Position numbers and translations under genes: made by a program. A stretch of 64,000 nt of DNA from Hemileia vastatrix (lineage: Eukaryota > Basidiomycota > Pucciniomycetes > Pucciniales > Zaghouaniaceae): the NCBI GenBank assembly GCA_030280995.1, contig JASXTE010000008.1:8561712-8625711 (forward strand), given 5' to 3'. Positions 42,818-55,687 of the stretch are shown here, piece after piece (the stretch's first letter is position 1; the number at the start of each line of letters is the position of its first letter). A model generated the notes under the pieces. The model saw only the letters and a list, made by a program, of their open reading frames with translations. It was not told the DNA's origin and made no database searches.

Positions 42818-43506
42818 AAATCTCATGGTTTAAATTTCAAATCTGGGCTTCCTTTGAACAATCATTCCTGACCAACCCAATTGACCCAATCCAAACCCAT
42901 TCACAAGGGAAAGAAAAGTTTAAACCTAAAGCTTGACTCCTGGAAATATCAGTAAGGTATTGAATCCAAAAGGGGAACTAATATCAGCTAAAAAGAAAAG
43001 ACGGCAGATAATGGGTTATGTATGTATTGTGGGGGTAAGCACAAGTTGGAAGATTGTGCAAAATTGAAGGAAAGGGAAGGTAAAAGCTCAAATTCAAAAA
43101 ACTAGAGAATAGTTTACTTGTGTGCAAAGCAAACTATTTCATTTCTCCCAGTGCACAGAAGCTCCATGTCCTAAGGACTGGAGTTGCCATTAAACATTTG
43201 AGATTTATTATTCTTAAGGATATACCCTTCAGTTGTCTCATTGACTCTGGAGCTTCAATTTCATTTATCAGTTTATCTTTTGCCAAAAAACTTAATCTGA
43301 CATTTGTAGATACCAATCAAACTCCAATTTATTTGGTAGAATCAGAAGAACCCAAGTATTGGGTTAGTAAGAAAGCTTTATGGGTTTTCAACTTTCTTAA
43401 TTTTCCTTTCTTCAAGTGGGGATTGACAGTCATGGATGCCTCAAGAATGGATGATACCATTCTTGGCCATGACTATTTAATGCATTGGAATCCTAACATT
43501 AACTAG
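42818..43506 (+). pseudogene. Element 4 zinc knuckle and protease
   Basis: CMYCGGKHKLEDCAKLKERE (C-x2-C-x3-H-x4-C, 43,020-43,080) precedes a protease: IPFSCLIDSGASISFISLSF with the DSGA catalytic motif, and MDDTILGHDYLMHWNP near the end. A stop at about 43,104 lies between the two. Confidence 0.8.
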
Positions 43507-45060
43507 TCAGAGGGATTGATCACCCCTTTTTCTAAGTATATTTCAAATTCTTTAATGCAGGTCAACAGGCAGTAAAACAACCTGTCTGACCATGTCCTTC
43601 TAGAGGACATATCTCTTCCAGATGATTTCCAACAATCTGATTTTTCTCTAAATGAGCATTTGTCTAACCTTTCTAGCTTTATCACTTCACTTGAAGAGGT
43701 TTTTAATAGCCTCAAGGTAAACAATATTTGCTCTCTAAATTCAAGTCTACCCTCAACAGACTCCTTTGATGATGAAGAGGAAGACAAAATAAATATTGTA
43801 TCCATTAAATGGACTCTACCAGAAAATTATCATGACTTCCTCAATTTATTTTCAGTCTGTAAGGCTGACAAGCTACCACCTCATCAACCCTACAATCATC
43901 AAATAGAGTCAGTGGGTCCAGTACCTTTGGCAGGTCCTTTCTACTCCCTATTAAAGGATGAGTCTCAAGTTCTTTGAGTCTACAATTCAGAGAATGTGGA
44001 AAAAGTTTTCATTCAAGCCAGTAAGTCCCCAACTGGATCTCCAGTTCTTTTCCTGGAGAAAAAGGATGGAAGTCTTAGGTTATGTGTTTATTATAGAAAA
44101 ATCAATGCAGTGACTAAGAAGAATGCATATCCAGTTCCTCCTATGTCTTTACACCTTACTTTGTTTTGTGGTGCTGATTTCTTTTCTAAAATTGATCTAA
44201 GAGGCACCTAAAACCTTATAAGGATTGCTGAAGGCCATGAAACTTTAACATCAATGGGCACTAGTTTTGGTAGTTTTGAATATTTAGCTATGCCTTTTGG
44301 GTTATGTAATGCACCCTCAACTTTTCAAAATTTTGTCAATGATATTTTTCATGATGTTTTCGAAAAATTTAATGTTTTCTATATAGATGATATTTTAATT
44401 TTTTTGAAGACCCTCAAGGAACATATTGAACATGTCCAACAGGTTCTAAATCATCTTTGAGTTCATGGGCTCTATGCCTCGCACACTCAGTGCAAATTCC
44501 ACCTAAAGTCTATTGACTTTTTAGGTTTTACATTATCCACCAATGGCCTTGTCATGGATTATAGAAAAGTTAATAAAATACTGGAATGACCGGAGCCAAA
44601 ATCTGTAAAATCCTTACAAGGGTTTTTAGGTTTTGCTAATTTCTATACATGATTTATTAAAGATTACTCTAAAACTATTAAAAATCTCACTTCTCTTCTT
44701 AGAAAATATATTCCCTTTGTTTTCACTGATAAAGCACAAAAGTAATTCAAAGCATTGAAGTCTAATTCTTCAACATTTTGATCCTTCTACTTTGACAATC
44801 ATCCAGACAGATGCTAGTGATTATGCTATTGCAGGGGTATATCCCAATTAAATCCTGGAACAAAATTGTTTCATCCTTTTGCGTTTGAATCACACAAATT
44901 GATTGCAGCAGAGTAAAATTATGATATTCATGATAAAGAGTTACTTTCTATTATCCATTTTCTGAAAAAATGGTGGTCTTTTCTTCTCAGCCTTAATAGT
45001 TCTTTTCAAATTTTAATGGATCATGATGCTTTAAATACTTTATTTCTTCCAAAGTCTTGA
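43507..45060 (+). pseudogene. Element 4 RT and RNase H
   Basis: [50 protein letters not shown], the active site FYIDDILIF (about 44,378-44,404), FLGFTLSTNGLV, KSLQGFLGFANFYT and a poorly preserved RNase H (TIIQTDASDYAIAG). Stops at 43,976, 44,209, 44,458 and several more make it non-functional. Confidence 0.85.
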
Positions 45061-46730
45061 CGAAATGTCAAGCCAGATGGGCTGAGTTCTTATCTGAATT
45101 TTCTTTTACTACTACCTATTTTCCAGGAAAAAATTGCATAGTTCTAGACATATTGTCACATTGGGATGACATTTACCCAGAGCAGGGGGAGGCATTCACT
45201 AACAAGAGCCCAGAAAATGTCAAATCAATTTTCAATAAATCAATTTTAATGACTCATCAACTCAATACAATTAAAACTCAAACAATTCAAAATCCACTAT
45301 CAAACATTCAAGAAGCTCAATCAAAAGATGATTATTGTGTGGGGTTAAAATACAAAATACTCTCAAAGAAAGGGCCAAAAGATTCAGTATTTAATCAGGT
45401 CTATTAGTCTTCAAAGGTAGAGTAGTCATACCTGATGATAAGGATATAAAATTATGTATTTTCAATAGTAGACATGATTCTCCATTAGCTGGTCATTTCG
45501 GGGTTGAAAAAACCTACCAGTTAAAAGTAAGGGATTTCTTCTGGCTAGGAATGACCAGAGAAATCAAGGCCTATATTAAAGCCTGTTATGAATGTAATAG
45601 GAACAAGGTACCTTGGCATAGGAATTATGTGTTGCTTTAACCACTTCCAATTCCCTTTAAACCTTGGGAATCAATTTTGATGGATTTCATTTCTCAATTA
45701 CCTCCATCAGATAATTTTTATAGTATTTTAGTTATAGTCAATAGATTTTCTAAAATTTATATTTTCATTAAAACTGTTACTACTTCAACAGAAGAGGATT
45801 TTGCAAAATTATTTCTAAAACATGTATTTTCTAAACATGGATTACCCAGTGATATTATTTCAGATAGGGGTTCTTTGTTTTTTTTTACTTTCTTGACTCA
45901 ATTATGTCAACAATTAAATATTACAAGGAATCTTTCTGCTGCTTATCACCCTAAAACCAATGGGAGAATGGAAAGAGTCAATCAAATCCTGTAACAATAT
46001 CTTTGTATGTATGTTAATTATCAATAAGATGATTGGACCACATGGTTACCATTGGCCAAATTTGCATAGAATAAGTTGACACATTCTTTGACAAAACAAT
46101 CTCCCTTCAAAACTATCTATGGACAATATCCTTGATACAATATTATTCATGTAGGAATAAATAATCCTGCTGAACATTATCTTTGTACAATTTCACAACT
46201 TCAAGGCAAACTTCAATCTAACTTGGAAGCAGCGAATCAAAGGAATAAGGAACGGGCCAACAAACATCAAAAATCTGCTTTACTCTTTAAACCAGGAGAC
46301 AAAGTATGGCTTGATGCAATAAATATTTGAACAACTTGACCAGCTAGGAGAATATCTGAGAAGTGCTTGGGCCCATTTGAAATTGATGCTGAAATCTAAA
46401 AAAATGCATTTTGAGTCAAGCTACCTCCAAAGTGGCAATCAATTCATCCTTTTTTTCACGTATCTCTCTTGGAACTGGCTCAAGAAATAAACCAGGGCAA
46501 GAACCATCCTCCTCCAGAACCGGTTGAAGTAGAAGATCATCTAGAGTGGGAAGTAAGCTGGATTCTTGATTCAAGAAGTTGCAAAGGGAAGCTTCAATAC
46601 CTCATGTAATGGTAAAGCTACCTTGATGATACAAATAAGACATCCTGGGAACCAGCCATTAACATTTCTAATTCTCCTGAACATATCAAATCTTTTCCCT
46701 TAAAATATCCTTCAAAACCTAAACTTTAAA
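45061..46730 (+). pseudogene. Element 4 integrase with chromodomain
   Basis: The tether ARWAEFLSEFSFTTTYFPGK is followed by HDSPLAGHFGVEKTYQLK and CYECNRNK (zinc region), MDFISQLPPSDNFYSILVIV, IISDRGSLF and YHPKTNGRMERVNQ (D-D-E), LFKPGDKVWLDA, and FFHVSLLELA. Near 46,585-46,660 QYLM-W-SYLDDTNKTSWEPA has the chromodomain pattern that places this in the chromodomain lineage of Ty3/gypsy. About eight stops interrupt it. The 3' LTR is not identified; pyrimidine-rich sequence follows. Confidence 0.85.
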
Positions 46731-47639
46731 TTCTTTCATTCATTCATTCTCTTTTCTGTTTCTTTTCACTCTTTTCTTCCCTATTTTTTTTCTTTCTTTT
46801 CAAAAACTTAAAACTTAAATCTGTAACATATCTTTCAAACAAAAACTTAAAAAATTCATAATCATTTAAATCTTAAATTCTTTATCTATTCTTTTTTCAA
46901 TTTCTAATTTCTGTATACTTCATTAAAACTAAATTTCAAACTTTAAATAAAATAAAATAAAAATATAATATAATAAAATAAAATAAAATAAAATAAAATA
47001 AAATAAAAAATAAAAATAAAAAAAAATATAATATAATAAAATATAATAATGTAAAATAAAATAAAATATAAAATATAAAATAAAAAAATAAAAATAAAAT
47101 AAAAATAAAATAATTAAAACATATATTAAATTTTTCTTTCCTCTTTCTCTTTCTTCTAAAATTTATTTTATTACATATTCTTTTCCAGAATTCTTTTCTT
47201 TCTTTTCTTTTCCACAACACTTAAGATCTTTTATTATATTTTCTTTTCTGTTTCTTCAATACTCAAACCATCAAAATAACTTTCCTCAACAATCAATCTC
47301 AAATCAAATTTTTCTAAAATTCTGAATCTCCTTTATTTTCTCCCTTCTAAATTTTCTTCCTTAAAATATTTTTTCTCTCAAAACTTTTTCTCTTAAAAAC
47401 ACAAACTTTCTTTTTCTACTTCTGTTTATTTTCTTCTCTTTACATAATAAATCAAAAAATTTAAAACAAGCAACAAAATAAAACAATATTCAAGAATAAA
47501 AAACTATATACAAAACAATAAATTATTTTTTCCTTTTCTTTTAAAATTTTTTCTTTTTTTTACATTAACTTTTCTTCCAACTTTCTTCAAATCAATTCCT
47601 TCATCTTCTCCATGACTTTTCAAATTCCCTTTTGACTCC
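46731..47639. repeat. Low-complexity AT and pyrimidine-rich tract
   Basis: From 46,944 to about 47,115 the sequence is nearly pure AAAAT/AAATA repeat. Both sides are T/C-rich on plus (TTCTTTTC runs). It may include the decayed 3' LTR of element 4. No gene is seen; the frame at 46,936-47,220 is compositional. Confidence 0.7.
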
Positions 47640-48548
47640 TCTCAAAAACCTCATCACCTTCCTCAAACACTACCTCCCCAATGTCCAACAGCTCTTTGGC
47701 TATATCATATGATTCCAAATCTACAATCTTCATGAAATTGTCATATAAAACCTCAACAAATGACATTTGACGAGTGTGGTGTGGTTGCTTTGACCATCAA
47801 GTCGGCGTCCTTGGCACTCAACGGATTATTTTCAGCTGGCCATTCAACCTCAGCTGAAATTTCAGGGACTGGCCTGCTGGTCAAAGCTATGGGAATCTCA
47901 TCCATGGTCTCCGCCCCCTAAAAAACAACAAAAAAGAGATAATCAGTTACCATCAAAGTGATAAAATTAAATTAAATCACACTTACCCTGAATTCAGGAT
48001 CAAATTTGAGGAACAAGGGCTTCTTCTCCACCACCTCTACCTCTTCTTCATCATCCTCCTCAATGATAAGTTGATGTCTCTTTGGCGTGGAAGCCTCCTC
48101 TTCCTTTTCTTGCTCTGCATCACCTGCAATAACCTTGTCCACTTTGTCCTCTATTATTTTTTGCTTCCCAGAAGCTACATCTGTAGCCCAGTCAGCTATC
48201 TTTAACCTCTCCTCCTGACTAAGCCCCTCCAACTCATCCACCGCCAAATCACTAGTTTAAGGCACGTCCCATATGTCTTTGACAATGGCCTTCCAGTTGG
48301 TGATCAACCAAAATTTAGTGGAGGTAAACGTTTTGGCGTTATCATTGAGGTTCAGTGCATTACAAGTCACTCAAAGCCATCAACAAAACTTGCACTTCTT
48401 GCAAGGACCTTGAGACACCATAATTTCCACACAAAATAGGTCCATGGCCATGCAGGCTGTTCAAGGAGTCTTGAATTTCCTAGTGGGGAGCCCCCCATCA
48501 GCTTGAGGGTGAGGAGGCATAGGGGTTGGGTCATTATGTTCAGACATT
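47640..48548 (-). pseudogene. Decayed spliced gene with CxxCxxC-like motif and acidic region
   Basis: From ATG at 48,548 (MSEHNDPTPMPPHPQADGG) the frame crosses several stops, passing GPCKKCKFC, FWLITNWKAIVKDIWDVP, then an open stretch LEGLSQEERLKIADWATDVA and an acidic HQLIIEEDDEEEVEVVEKKP. An intron with donor GTAAGT and acceptor TTTAG fits 47,918-47,986, joining FDPEFR to GAETMDEIPIALTSRPVPEI. After a further shift, LYDNFMKIVDLESYDIAKEL is readable. The Cys motif with basic residues is loosely like the Zn-cluster genes inside element 1, but no homology is shown. Unknown function. Confidence 0.5.
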
Positions 48549-49963
48549 ATAATTAAAATAAATAATGGAAAAAATTTTTTAAAAAAATTATATATAAGAG
48601 GGAGATGATAGTAAAAGGTGAATAATGAAGTGTTCTCACACTCAATGGAGTTTGCATTTTATAGCCGGGCATCTGTCACGTGCCACATGACACTCAAAGT
48701 AAAAATACCTCAATTACACCACTATTCCAGCCTAACTCCTAGAGATACACAAAAAGCAATATTGAAAAGATTACATTCTATTGTGTTCTCAAATTAGCTG
48801 TGCCATTCAAACTATAAAGTATCCTAAATTTAAATATGCTTATACTTTTCAAACACAAGCAATCTATGTGCACTATAGCGCTAAAGTCAAGCAATATTCA
48901 AAGGGGTAATTATGGGTCTGAGAGTAATTAGGAGGTCTGGGAAGTAGGAACAAGAAAGAGGGATTATAAGGTTATATTAATTAGTAATTGGGAACTCTGG
49001 TAGATTAAATGGGTCTGTGAGTAATATGGTGGCTGGTTGGTTAATGGGTTAGTGCAAGGAGGAATAGGATATTTGAAGGGGGTTACTTTGGTTCGACTTT
49101 CTCTAGAATTAAATTATAAAATATATTTGTGATAGTAGTAAAACTCTTATTAGGCTATTATTATATTTGTCCTTTTCTTTCTTAATAATCATTTTTATTA
49201 AAATCCTAAATACTTAAATTTTCCCTTTGATTTTTAAGTTACAACCCTTCGTGAGATTACCACAATAGTTAGTGTTCCTACATTATACATTAAACTATTC
49301 CTTGAAGAATATTAGGAACCAGTCTAGTTACTCATTTCTATCTTCAAATCACTTCCTCGAAGTAATCCTCTGTGCTTCAAAGTTGTAGTTCCCCTCATCC
49401 TTTCATCTCACTTACTTTGGGATCATCCTTGACCTTGTGCGTAGGTTGTCTGGTGACAATATTACAGCATCACTACCCTCTCAGATATAATTGTTTATTG
49501 AAACCACAGGTAAAAATTCCATTTGGAACTTATAGGCAGGAGAGAAGAGATTAATCAGAAAATATAATCTTTTCAAAATTACTTTTGAGCAAACATTCTA
49601 TGGTTTTAGGGCTATCAGAAAGTGTCTATTTTGTCTATCAGGAAAAAAATTTTCTAGTTGCTAAAAAAATTGCTCTTTTAGATTTAGATTTTATCTTATT
49701 GCAATTTTATTATAAATAAAATATGCTATGCTAATAAAAAATATGCTTTTTCACTAGCATACAAATCTAGAAGTTTTTAGAATTAATATTGAAAAAGTAC
49801 CTCAAAAAATTCTTTTCAGAGACTTTATGGAGAGTAATGTATTGTCTGTCACAGAAATCTATCAAAAATGGTCACTCTATTATATTTGAAAAAAGCAATA
49901 TTATGGTTTGTATTCAAGACCTAAAGACCTAGCAACAAAGCTCCCTAGAACAAAAAAAAGTTA
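48549..49963. other. AT-rich intergenic region
   Basis: No coding region, RNA gene or repeat is recognised between the decayed gene and the 3' end of the peptidase gene. Confidence 0.5.
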
Positions 49964-52900
49964 TTAAATAGTTAGAATTGAAGAATATATACTGAAGGCA
50001 CAAAAATATGGCAAACATTTATCTGCTGCATCTACTAATTTCATTGCTACGCTTTTTCCAGCTCCATGACCAGTCTTTGTATCTACTCGGAGGAGTATGG
50101 GCTTTTTATTCAAAGGAAGAGTGTGCTGGAGTTCAGCTGCATACTTGAAACTATGGGATGGTACAACACGGTCATCGTGATCTAGGTAGAGAAGTCAATT
50201 CCCAAGGATGACGACAAAAGGCATCACGCGGTAGAAACAAACATACCAGCAGTGGAAAGCATAATTGCCGGATATTGGGAATCACGCCTGATGTTATGCA
50301 AAGGAGAATACTTGATCAAATAATCAAAAGCCTTGGGATCATCTGGATTACCGAACTCCGAGATCCAGGCTCGCCTGCATCAAGTGCTATGAGCTGAAAA
50401 TATTAGACATTTTGTTGGTTTAATCAGAGCTTACCCGATCGTAAATTGGTGAAATCGCAACATGTCCAATACTCCAACATCGATCAAAGCTGCCCCATAC
50501 AGATCGGGAGCTTGGTTGACACAAGCTGCGACCAGCAATCCTCCATTACTGCCACCCATGATTGTTACTTTATCTTTAGCTCCAATTTTATTTTCTACAA
50601 GGTACCGAGTTGCGGCTTGAAAATCATCAAAAACATTTTGTTTTTTCTCAAAGCTGCCGTTCGTGAACAAATAATTAGCAATAATTTTTAGTTGAAGAGT
50701 GAAAACAAAAGAACCTTCCGGCTAAATGCCAAGCTTCCCCATATTCTCCACCACCTCGGATGTTGGGCATCGCCAATACCGCTCCATAGCGGGCAGCAAA
50801 AGCTATCAAAGAGGTAGAGAAAGAAGGTTTGATACTGGTTGAAAACCCGCCCTGGGTATAAACGATCTTTCAATTTGCGACTAGCAATCCTAAGAATAAG
50901 ATTATTGAAAAATGACTAACATAACCAGACTGGAGTATGGGAGCGGTGCCATCTTTCTTCAAGGACTTTAAATGTGTAATGAACATTGGAATTTTCGTCC
51001 CATCTTTTGAAGGGTAAAAGATTTGTTCTGAGGTAAAATCTTTCAGATTCAATCCAGGCGTTTCAACGTCGTAGAAGATTGATAATTCCTTCCCTGGGGG
51101 TTGATCAAATTGGTACCTTATGTTTAAAATTAATATTATGATCAACAATAATAATAAAATTAAAAACAAAAAATCAACTACCATACAGTTCACGGAATCG
51201 GTGTTTGAGGTAACTCATATAATGTAGTGAATTATAGAACACAAACTTACCGATAAGTAGTTCCAGGGCTAAGGAAGTTACGTATTCGAAAAAAGAACTC
51301 ACTGTCCTTCCGTCGCCCACTAATCTCATCGCAACTACCGATCAAGTCCTCCAAAATACGATGTAAACGCTTCCCGGTAGCCAAGTCGTACAAATAAAGC
51401 TCATCTTTAACATCTTTTAAGTAAATGACCACAGCATAGGTGTTGTAGGTTGGGCAAAACCCTTCTAAGGTAGCCTCGGGGTCCTCAGGTATGAGATCGA
51501 CAAATCCTTTAGTAGGATCATTAAGATTGAAAGTCACCACTTAAAGATTTGGATAAAGTTAACGGAAATTGATCGTTGGCGGTCATGAGCACATATCAAG
51601 TAATATATATATATATATAATACTGTTAACCCCTACCTTTTCCGCGTGGTGCATCTTTGGTGGTTTGAATGTATAAAACATGCCCATCATTATCTATCAA
51701 TTTGTAGTCACTGACAAATTCATCCACAATCTTATTCCATTTGATACCAGTGCCCAGCTTGTTGTCATTCAATTCTGCAATCCATAATCGATTTGAACGT
51801 GCTGCATCTTTATAAGTGGTAGCGACAAGATATTTTCCACTAAAAATTAAAGATTGTTTGATACTTAAAAAATTTGAAATAAGATAACAAGGCACAAAAG
51901 ACTAACTCAGATGTAATTTTTACGTGCCACCTATAAGTGGGGTTGTTGGGGTCCTATAAACCAATATTTAATACCAACATCATTATATAGATAAACCGTG
52001 CCAAACCTCGAGTATTAGAGTGTCTTTTTCTTGAGGGTCTCCAAGACGGTGAAAGTAGAGCTTTGAGATTCAAAGGATGTCAATAAATATGATTTTGTAT
52101 TCAAATATGGAGTTTTATCACTAATATAACGAACTTTCGCATTTATATCTGCATCAGTGGATGCACTACCTTTTTCTTTTTCCACAGATTCTTGGTCTAG
52201 TTTTTTAGGGTAACGTTGATAAAAGAATCCTGCAATTCGTGTTAGTAGACTTTATCTATGACACCTCAATAATTTATACTCGATTACCTGTGTCGTCCTT
52301 CATCCAAACAGGTGTACTGAATTTAACAAATCTGACTACATCATCCATTCGTCCAGGATCTTTGCCACGGATCCCGCCGTTCTCCGCGCTTACAAGATGT
52401 GGAGACGTGGTTCGCCGAACATAGATTGTTCTCCAGTCACTTCCTGAAAGAGAGACTCCATATGCCATGTATTTTCCTGATTCCGAGAAAACCACACTTG
52501 AAAGCGAAGCAGACCCATCGGTCGATAATAGATTTGGATCAAAAAATAATTCACCTCCCTGATCGCCCTTTGCAAAGGCACGCTCTTCTTTCCCTTTCTG
52601 AACGCGATAGGTACAATTTTGAGCAAGTGATCCAGGATTATTAGTGAAGTAGTAATATCCATCATTTTGCAATGAAGGACAAGTAATAGAGGAATATCCC
52701 CAAACTTTTGTAATAGAATTCAACACGGATTTTCGATAAGGGTATTCTTCCAAATAGCGATCGGTCAACTTGGTTTGTTTGTTAACAAACTCCTAAGATG
52801 AAGTCAAAACAATGCAAGTCAAACGGTCATGTCACTCATTATTCGAACTGGTAGCTTGTGTCGAAAACTAATAAGCCTACCCTCGTTTCAGGGGAATGGA

Positions 52901-53033
52901 GGTCATCGAGCCAGTTATACGGGTCAGGCACAGCGACGTCACCCGAAGTCCTACTTTTAAAAACATCTACTTTAGACTCATTACGCCTGGCTGAGGGATA
53001 AGAATGCGCTTCAGGATCCCAGGGTTGAGGCAT
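49964..53033 (-). CDS. Prolyl oligopeptidase (S9A family), 12 exons, with one-base frameshift
   Basis: Exons (minus): 52,881-53,033; 52,288-52,792; 52,135-52,229; 52,007-52,060; 51,907-51,953; 51,637-51,839; 51,251-51,539; 50,921-51,116; 50,715-50,852; 50,435-50,653; 50,247-50,374; 49,964-50,181. All introns are GT-AG and phases match the family protein. The N-terminus ([20 protein letters not shown]) is that of cytosolic prolyl oligopeptidases, with no signal peptide. A propeller region follows ([20 protein letters not shown]). The catalytic domain has [28 protein letters not shown], nucleophile Ser in [12 protein letters not shown], Asp in [14 protein letters not shown] and His in TGHGAGKS. 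Total length would be about 747 residues, normal for the family. However exon 9 has four A where three are needed (plus 50,820-50,823), shifting the frame between KPSF and STSLIAF. The enzyme cleaves short peptides after proline. The last residues ([13 protein letters not shown]) are atypical. Confidence 0.92.
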
Positions 53034-54436
53034 TACATTGCTTAAAGAAGCTTGAGACAGGGCTAGACAAGTGACTAAATCATATTACCAAGAAGTTCTG
53101 TTAGTAATACTGAAAGAGCATCTGTTTTTCCCTGACTCCTGTCTATCGTTCCACGTCTTTGCACCAGTCCATTTTTTATTCTCTTGTACAAAAATATTGA
53201 TATATTATATCCAATAAAATATGAAAACATTATGGTGGGGCATTATTAATGCACTGGAAGTGACTGCTTGCATGTTAAGGTTTGCATATAATGACGCGAT
53301 ATATCTTGCCTGCAGAGCACCAGCAAGCGCGCAACAATTGAAAATATACTGCGGGGCATGCGCACAACGCGCCAAAAGACTCACGATGAACACACAAAGA
53401 TAAAACCGCTATAGAGCTAGTAAATAGGAAGCCAGCTTTGATTACACTCACCTAGCCAAAGTATCAATATTAACATGGTGGGTGGTGGGTCGCCTTCCAC
53501 CTATGTAAAAGCCTTAAATAAAAATAATGGAGGCAGATGAGTAAAAACACTGGTCTTCTTAGCTTATAGCTACACAATCAGGAAATATAAAATTATGAGT
53601 CAATCAATCAAAAAAATTAGTTAAAAAAATATAATCTGACTGACGTAGCAATGATAGAATAGAATGTGATGAGTGAAATCAGAAAGGCAAAGAAAAATTC
53701 TCAGGCATCTGTGTCATTAAATAATTATCAGTATCTTTCTCCTCAGACATATCTATTATCGAGAAGCACGTGTGAACGCAGCCACAGGCCCATAATTGAA
53801 ACATTCTATGTAGAAACTAAATAAAACAGGTGGCTTCACACATAAAAAGAAAGTCAAGTACAAAAAGATTGAACTACAATAGAAACAAAATAGAACATAT
53901 GTGCTGCCCTCATGACAACAAAGACACGAAAAAGAACTATGTGTTCTCACACTCTAAACTGAAAACCATGGTGGCAATTGAAGGAGCGAAGGAAAAAATG
54001 ATGATAGATATCTGAAAGAAATTAGGAATCAAAAAAGAGTAAAATAGTAGTTTAAGCCAACTGAACGGTTAAAAAAATAAAAAGTGAAATGAGCTAAAAA
54101 TTTGACGCTTTTCCCCAAAGCCCTTTTACTTAATTCTATTTGTTTCAACAATACTTTAAACGTGCACTGAGCCAATAACTATGAAAGCTCTCCATCAGCA
54201 ATGTGCTTCCATTTCAGATCATAAAGATTTAGGTAGATGCAGCTTAGAATTGTAAATACTGATGTCGTCTTCTTATACAACTTTTAAAGTATATCTTCAA
54301 CGCTGTGTCATATGTATCTATCTATATCTATAAAAAAACTAGTGCCCTAACTTCCTAAAACTTAGCATGTTTGACCGCTAACCTAACTGACCCCGACTGA
54401 TTCCACATTGAATACTCGGGGCTGCGCGTCACTAGT
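53034..54436. other. Upstream region of the peptidase gene, no gene seen
   Basis: AT-rich with a small GC-richer patch at 53,270-53,380 that gives overlapping frames on both strands but no coding signal. No clear TATA or CCAAT element next to the peptidase start. Confidence 0.4.
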
Positions 54437-54948
54437 GATAACAATCAATAGATTGTGTTAGTGGACTAGAAGGCTAAGGACACGGGACAATGGTGGACGA
54501 GGGAGAGGGACAGACGAGCGAGGACAATAAAGAAATAAAGAAGGAAGTTTTACCTGATAACAATCAATAGATTGTGTTAGTGGACTAGAAGGCTAAGGAC
54601 ACAGGACAATGGTGGACGAGGGAGAGGGACAGACAAGCGAGGACAATAAAGAAATAAAGAAGGACTAAAAGATATAGAATAAGGTGAGTGGACAATGAGA
54701 AAAGGGAAAATAAAATAAGAGGGTAGAAAGTGAATACATTGCAGTCGTAGAGCACATACAGTTTTACCTGATAACAATCAATAGATTGTGTTAGTGGACT
54801 AGAAGGCTAAGGACACAGGACAATGGTGGACGAGGGAGAGGGACAGACGAGCGAGGACAATAAAGAAATAAAGAAGGACTAAAAGATATAGAATAAGGTG
54901 AGTGGACAATGAGAAAAGGGAAAGTAAAATAAGAGGGTAGAAAGTGAA
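54437..54948. repeat. Three-copy tandem repeat
   Basis: Units begin GATAACAATCAATAGATTGT at 54,437, 54,556 and 54,770. The first is 119 bp; the second (214 bp) and third (about 179 bp) extend through AGATATAGAATAAGGTGAGT. The second ends with GTTTTACCT before the next unit, as the first does. The copies are almost identical, so the expansion is recent. Each starts with the small palindrome ACAATCAATAGATTGT. Confidence 0.9.
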
Positions 54949-54949
54949 T

Positions 54950-55687
54950 GCCGAATCACAGTATGATGGGCATTCTTAAATACATTAATGTTAGGGTATG
55001 TATATAGTTGATGATATATATGAGTGCTCTACTAATAGGTTAATCAGTTCAATGACCAAGTATATGGATATATATAAGTATGTGAGTATAATATGTATGA
55101 ATTAGAAATAGTATGCTTGTAGAATATTGACAACTAGATGCAGCAGCCCCACCAGCAATTCTCATTTCACAACCACCCATTTGACTAAAAACCTGAGATT
55201 GTAAGATATATCTATTGTGCGAGGTGCGTAGCATGCAGGCACACACATCTGGGCCGAAGGTCTGGATGTGTGTGCGAGTGTCAGTGTGTGCTAGTATCTA
55301 AGTATGATTTAATAGTAAATATTAATGGTAAAACTACTTATTGATAAATGATTTAGTGATTAAACCTCCGGGGAAGACTAATAAAATAGTTATTCTAAAT
55401 ATAAACTCACAACACTTGAATTTTGATGTGTGCTAGTAGTGGAAAATAGATCAATAAAATATAGTTATAGCTTATATAAACATAATATCAATTTTTAAAT
55501 GCTTTATAATATATTTATATATGATAATAATTGTGTTGTAGTGTTTATTTAATGTGTAGTAAGTAAGTGATGTCCAATAACCCGTCAAATCCTCCCTTAC
55601 TTATACCAAAATCCACTGGAGTGCACAGACCTTCAATCCAGATGATGTCACTGCTATCCCTGGCAGTTACAGCATTGTGAGGGCCCA
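54950..55687. other. AT-rich region, no gene seen
   Basis: Contains a TGTGTGCGAGTGTCAGTGTG patch near 55,266. The block 55,570-55,687 is less AT-rich and continues the composition of the neighbouring hydrophobic ORF, so it may be its 3' part. Confidence 0.4.

Noticed and set aside
46936..47220. Minus-strand 94-codon reading frame
   Set aside because: Falls in the AAAAT/AAATA repeat tract; compositional artefact.
53221..53403. Overlapping 60-codon frames on both strands
   Set aside because: Mirror-image open frames over a GC-richer patch with no motif, homology or splice context.
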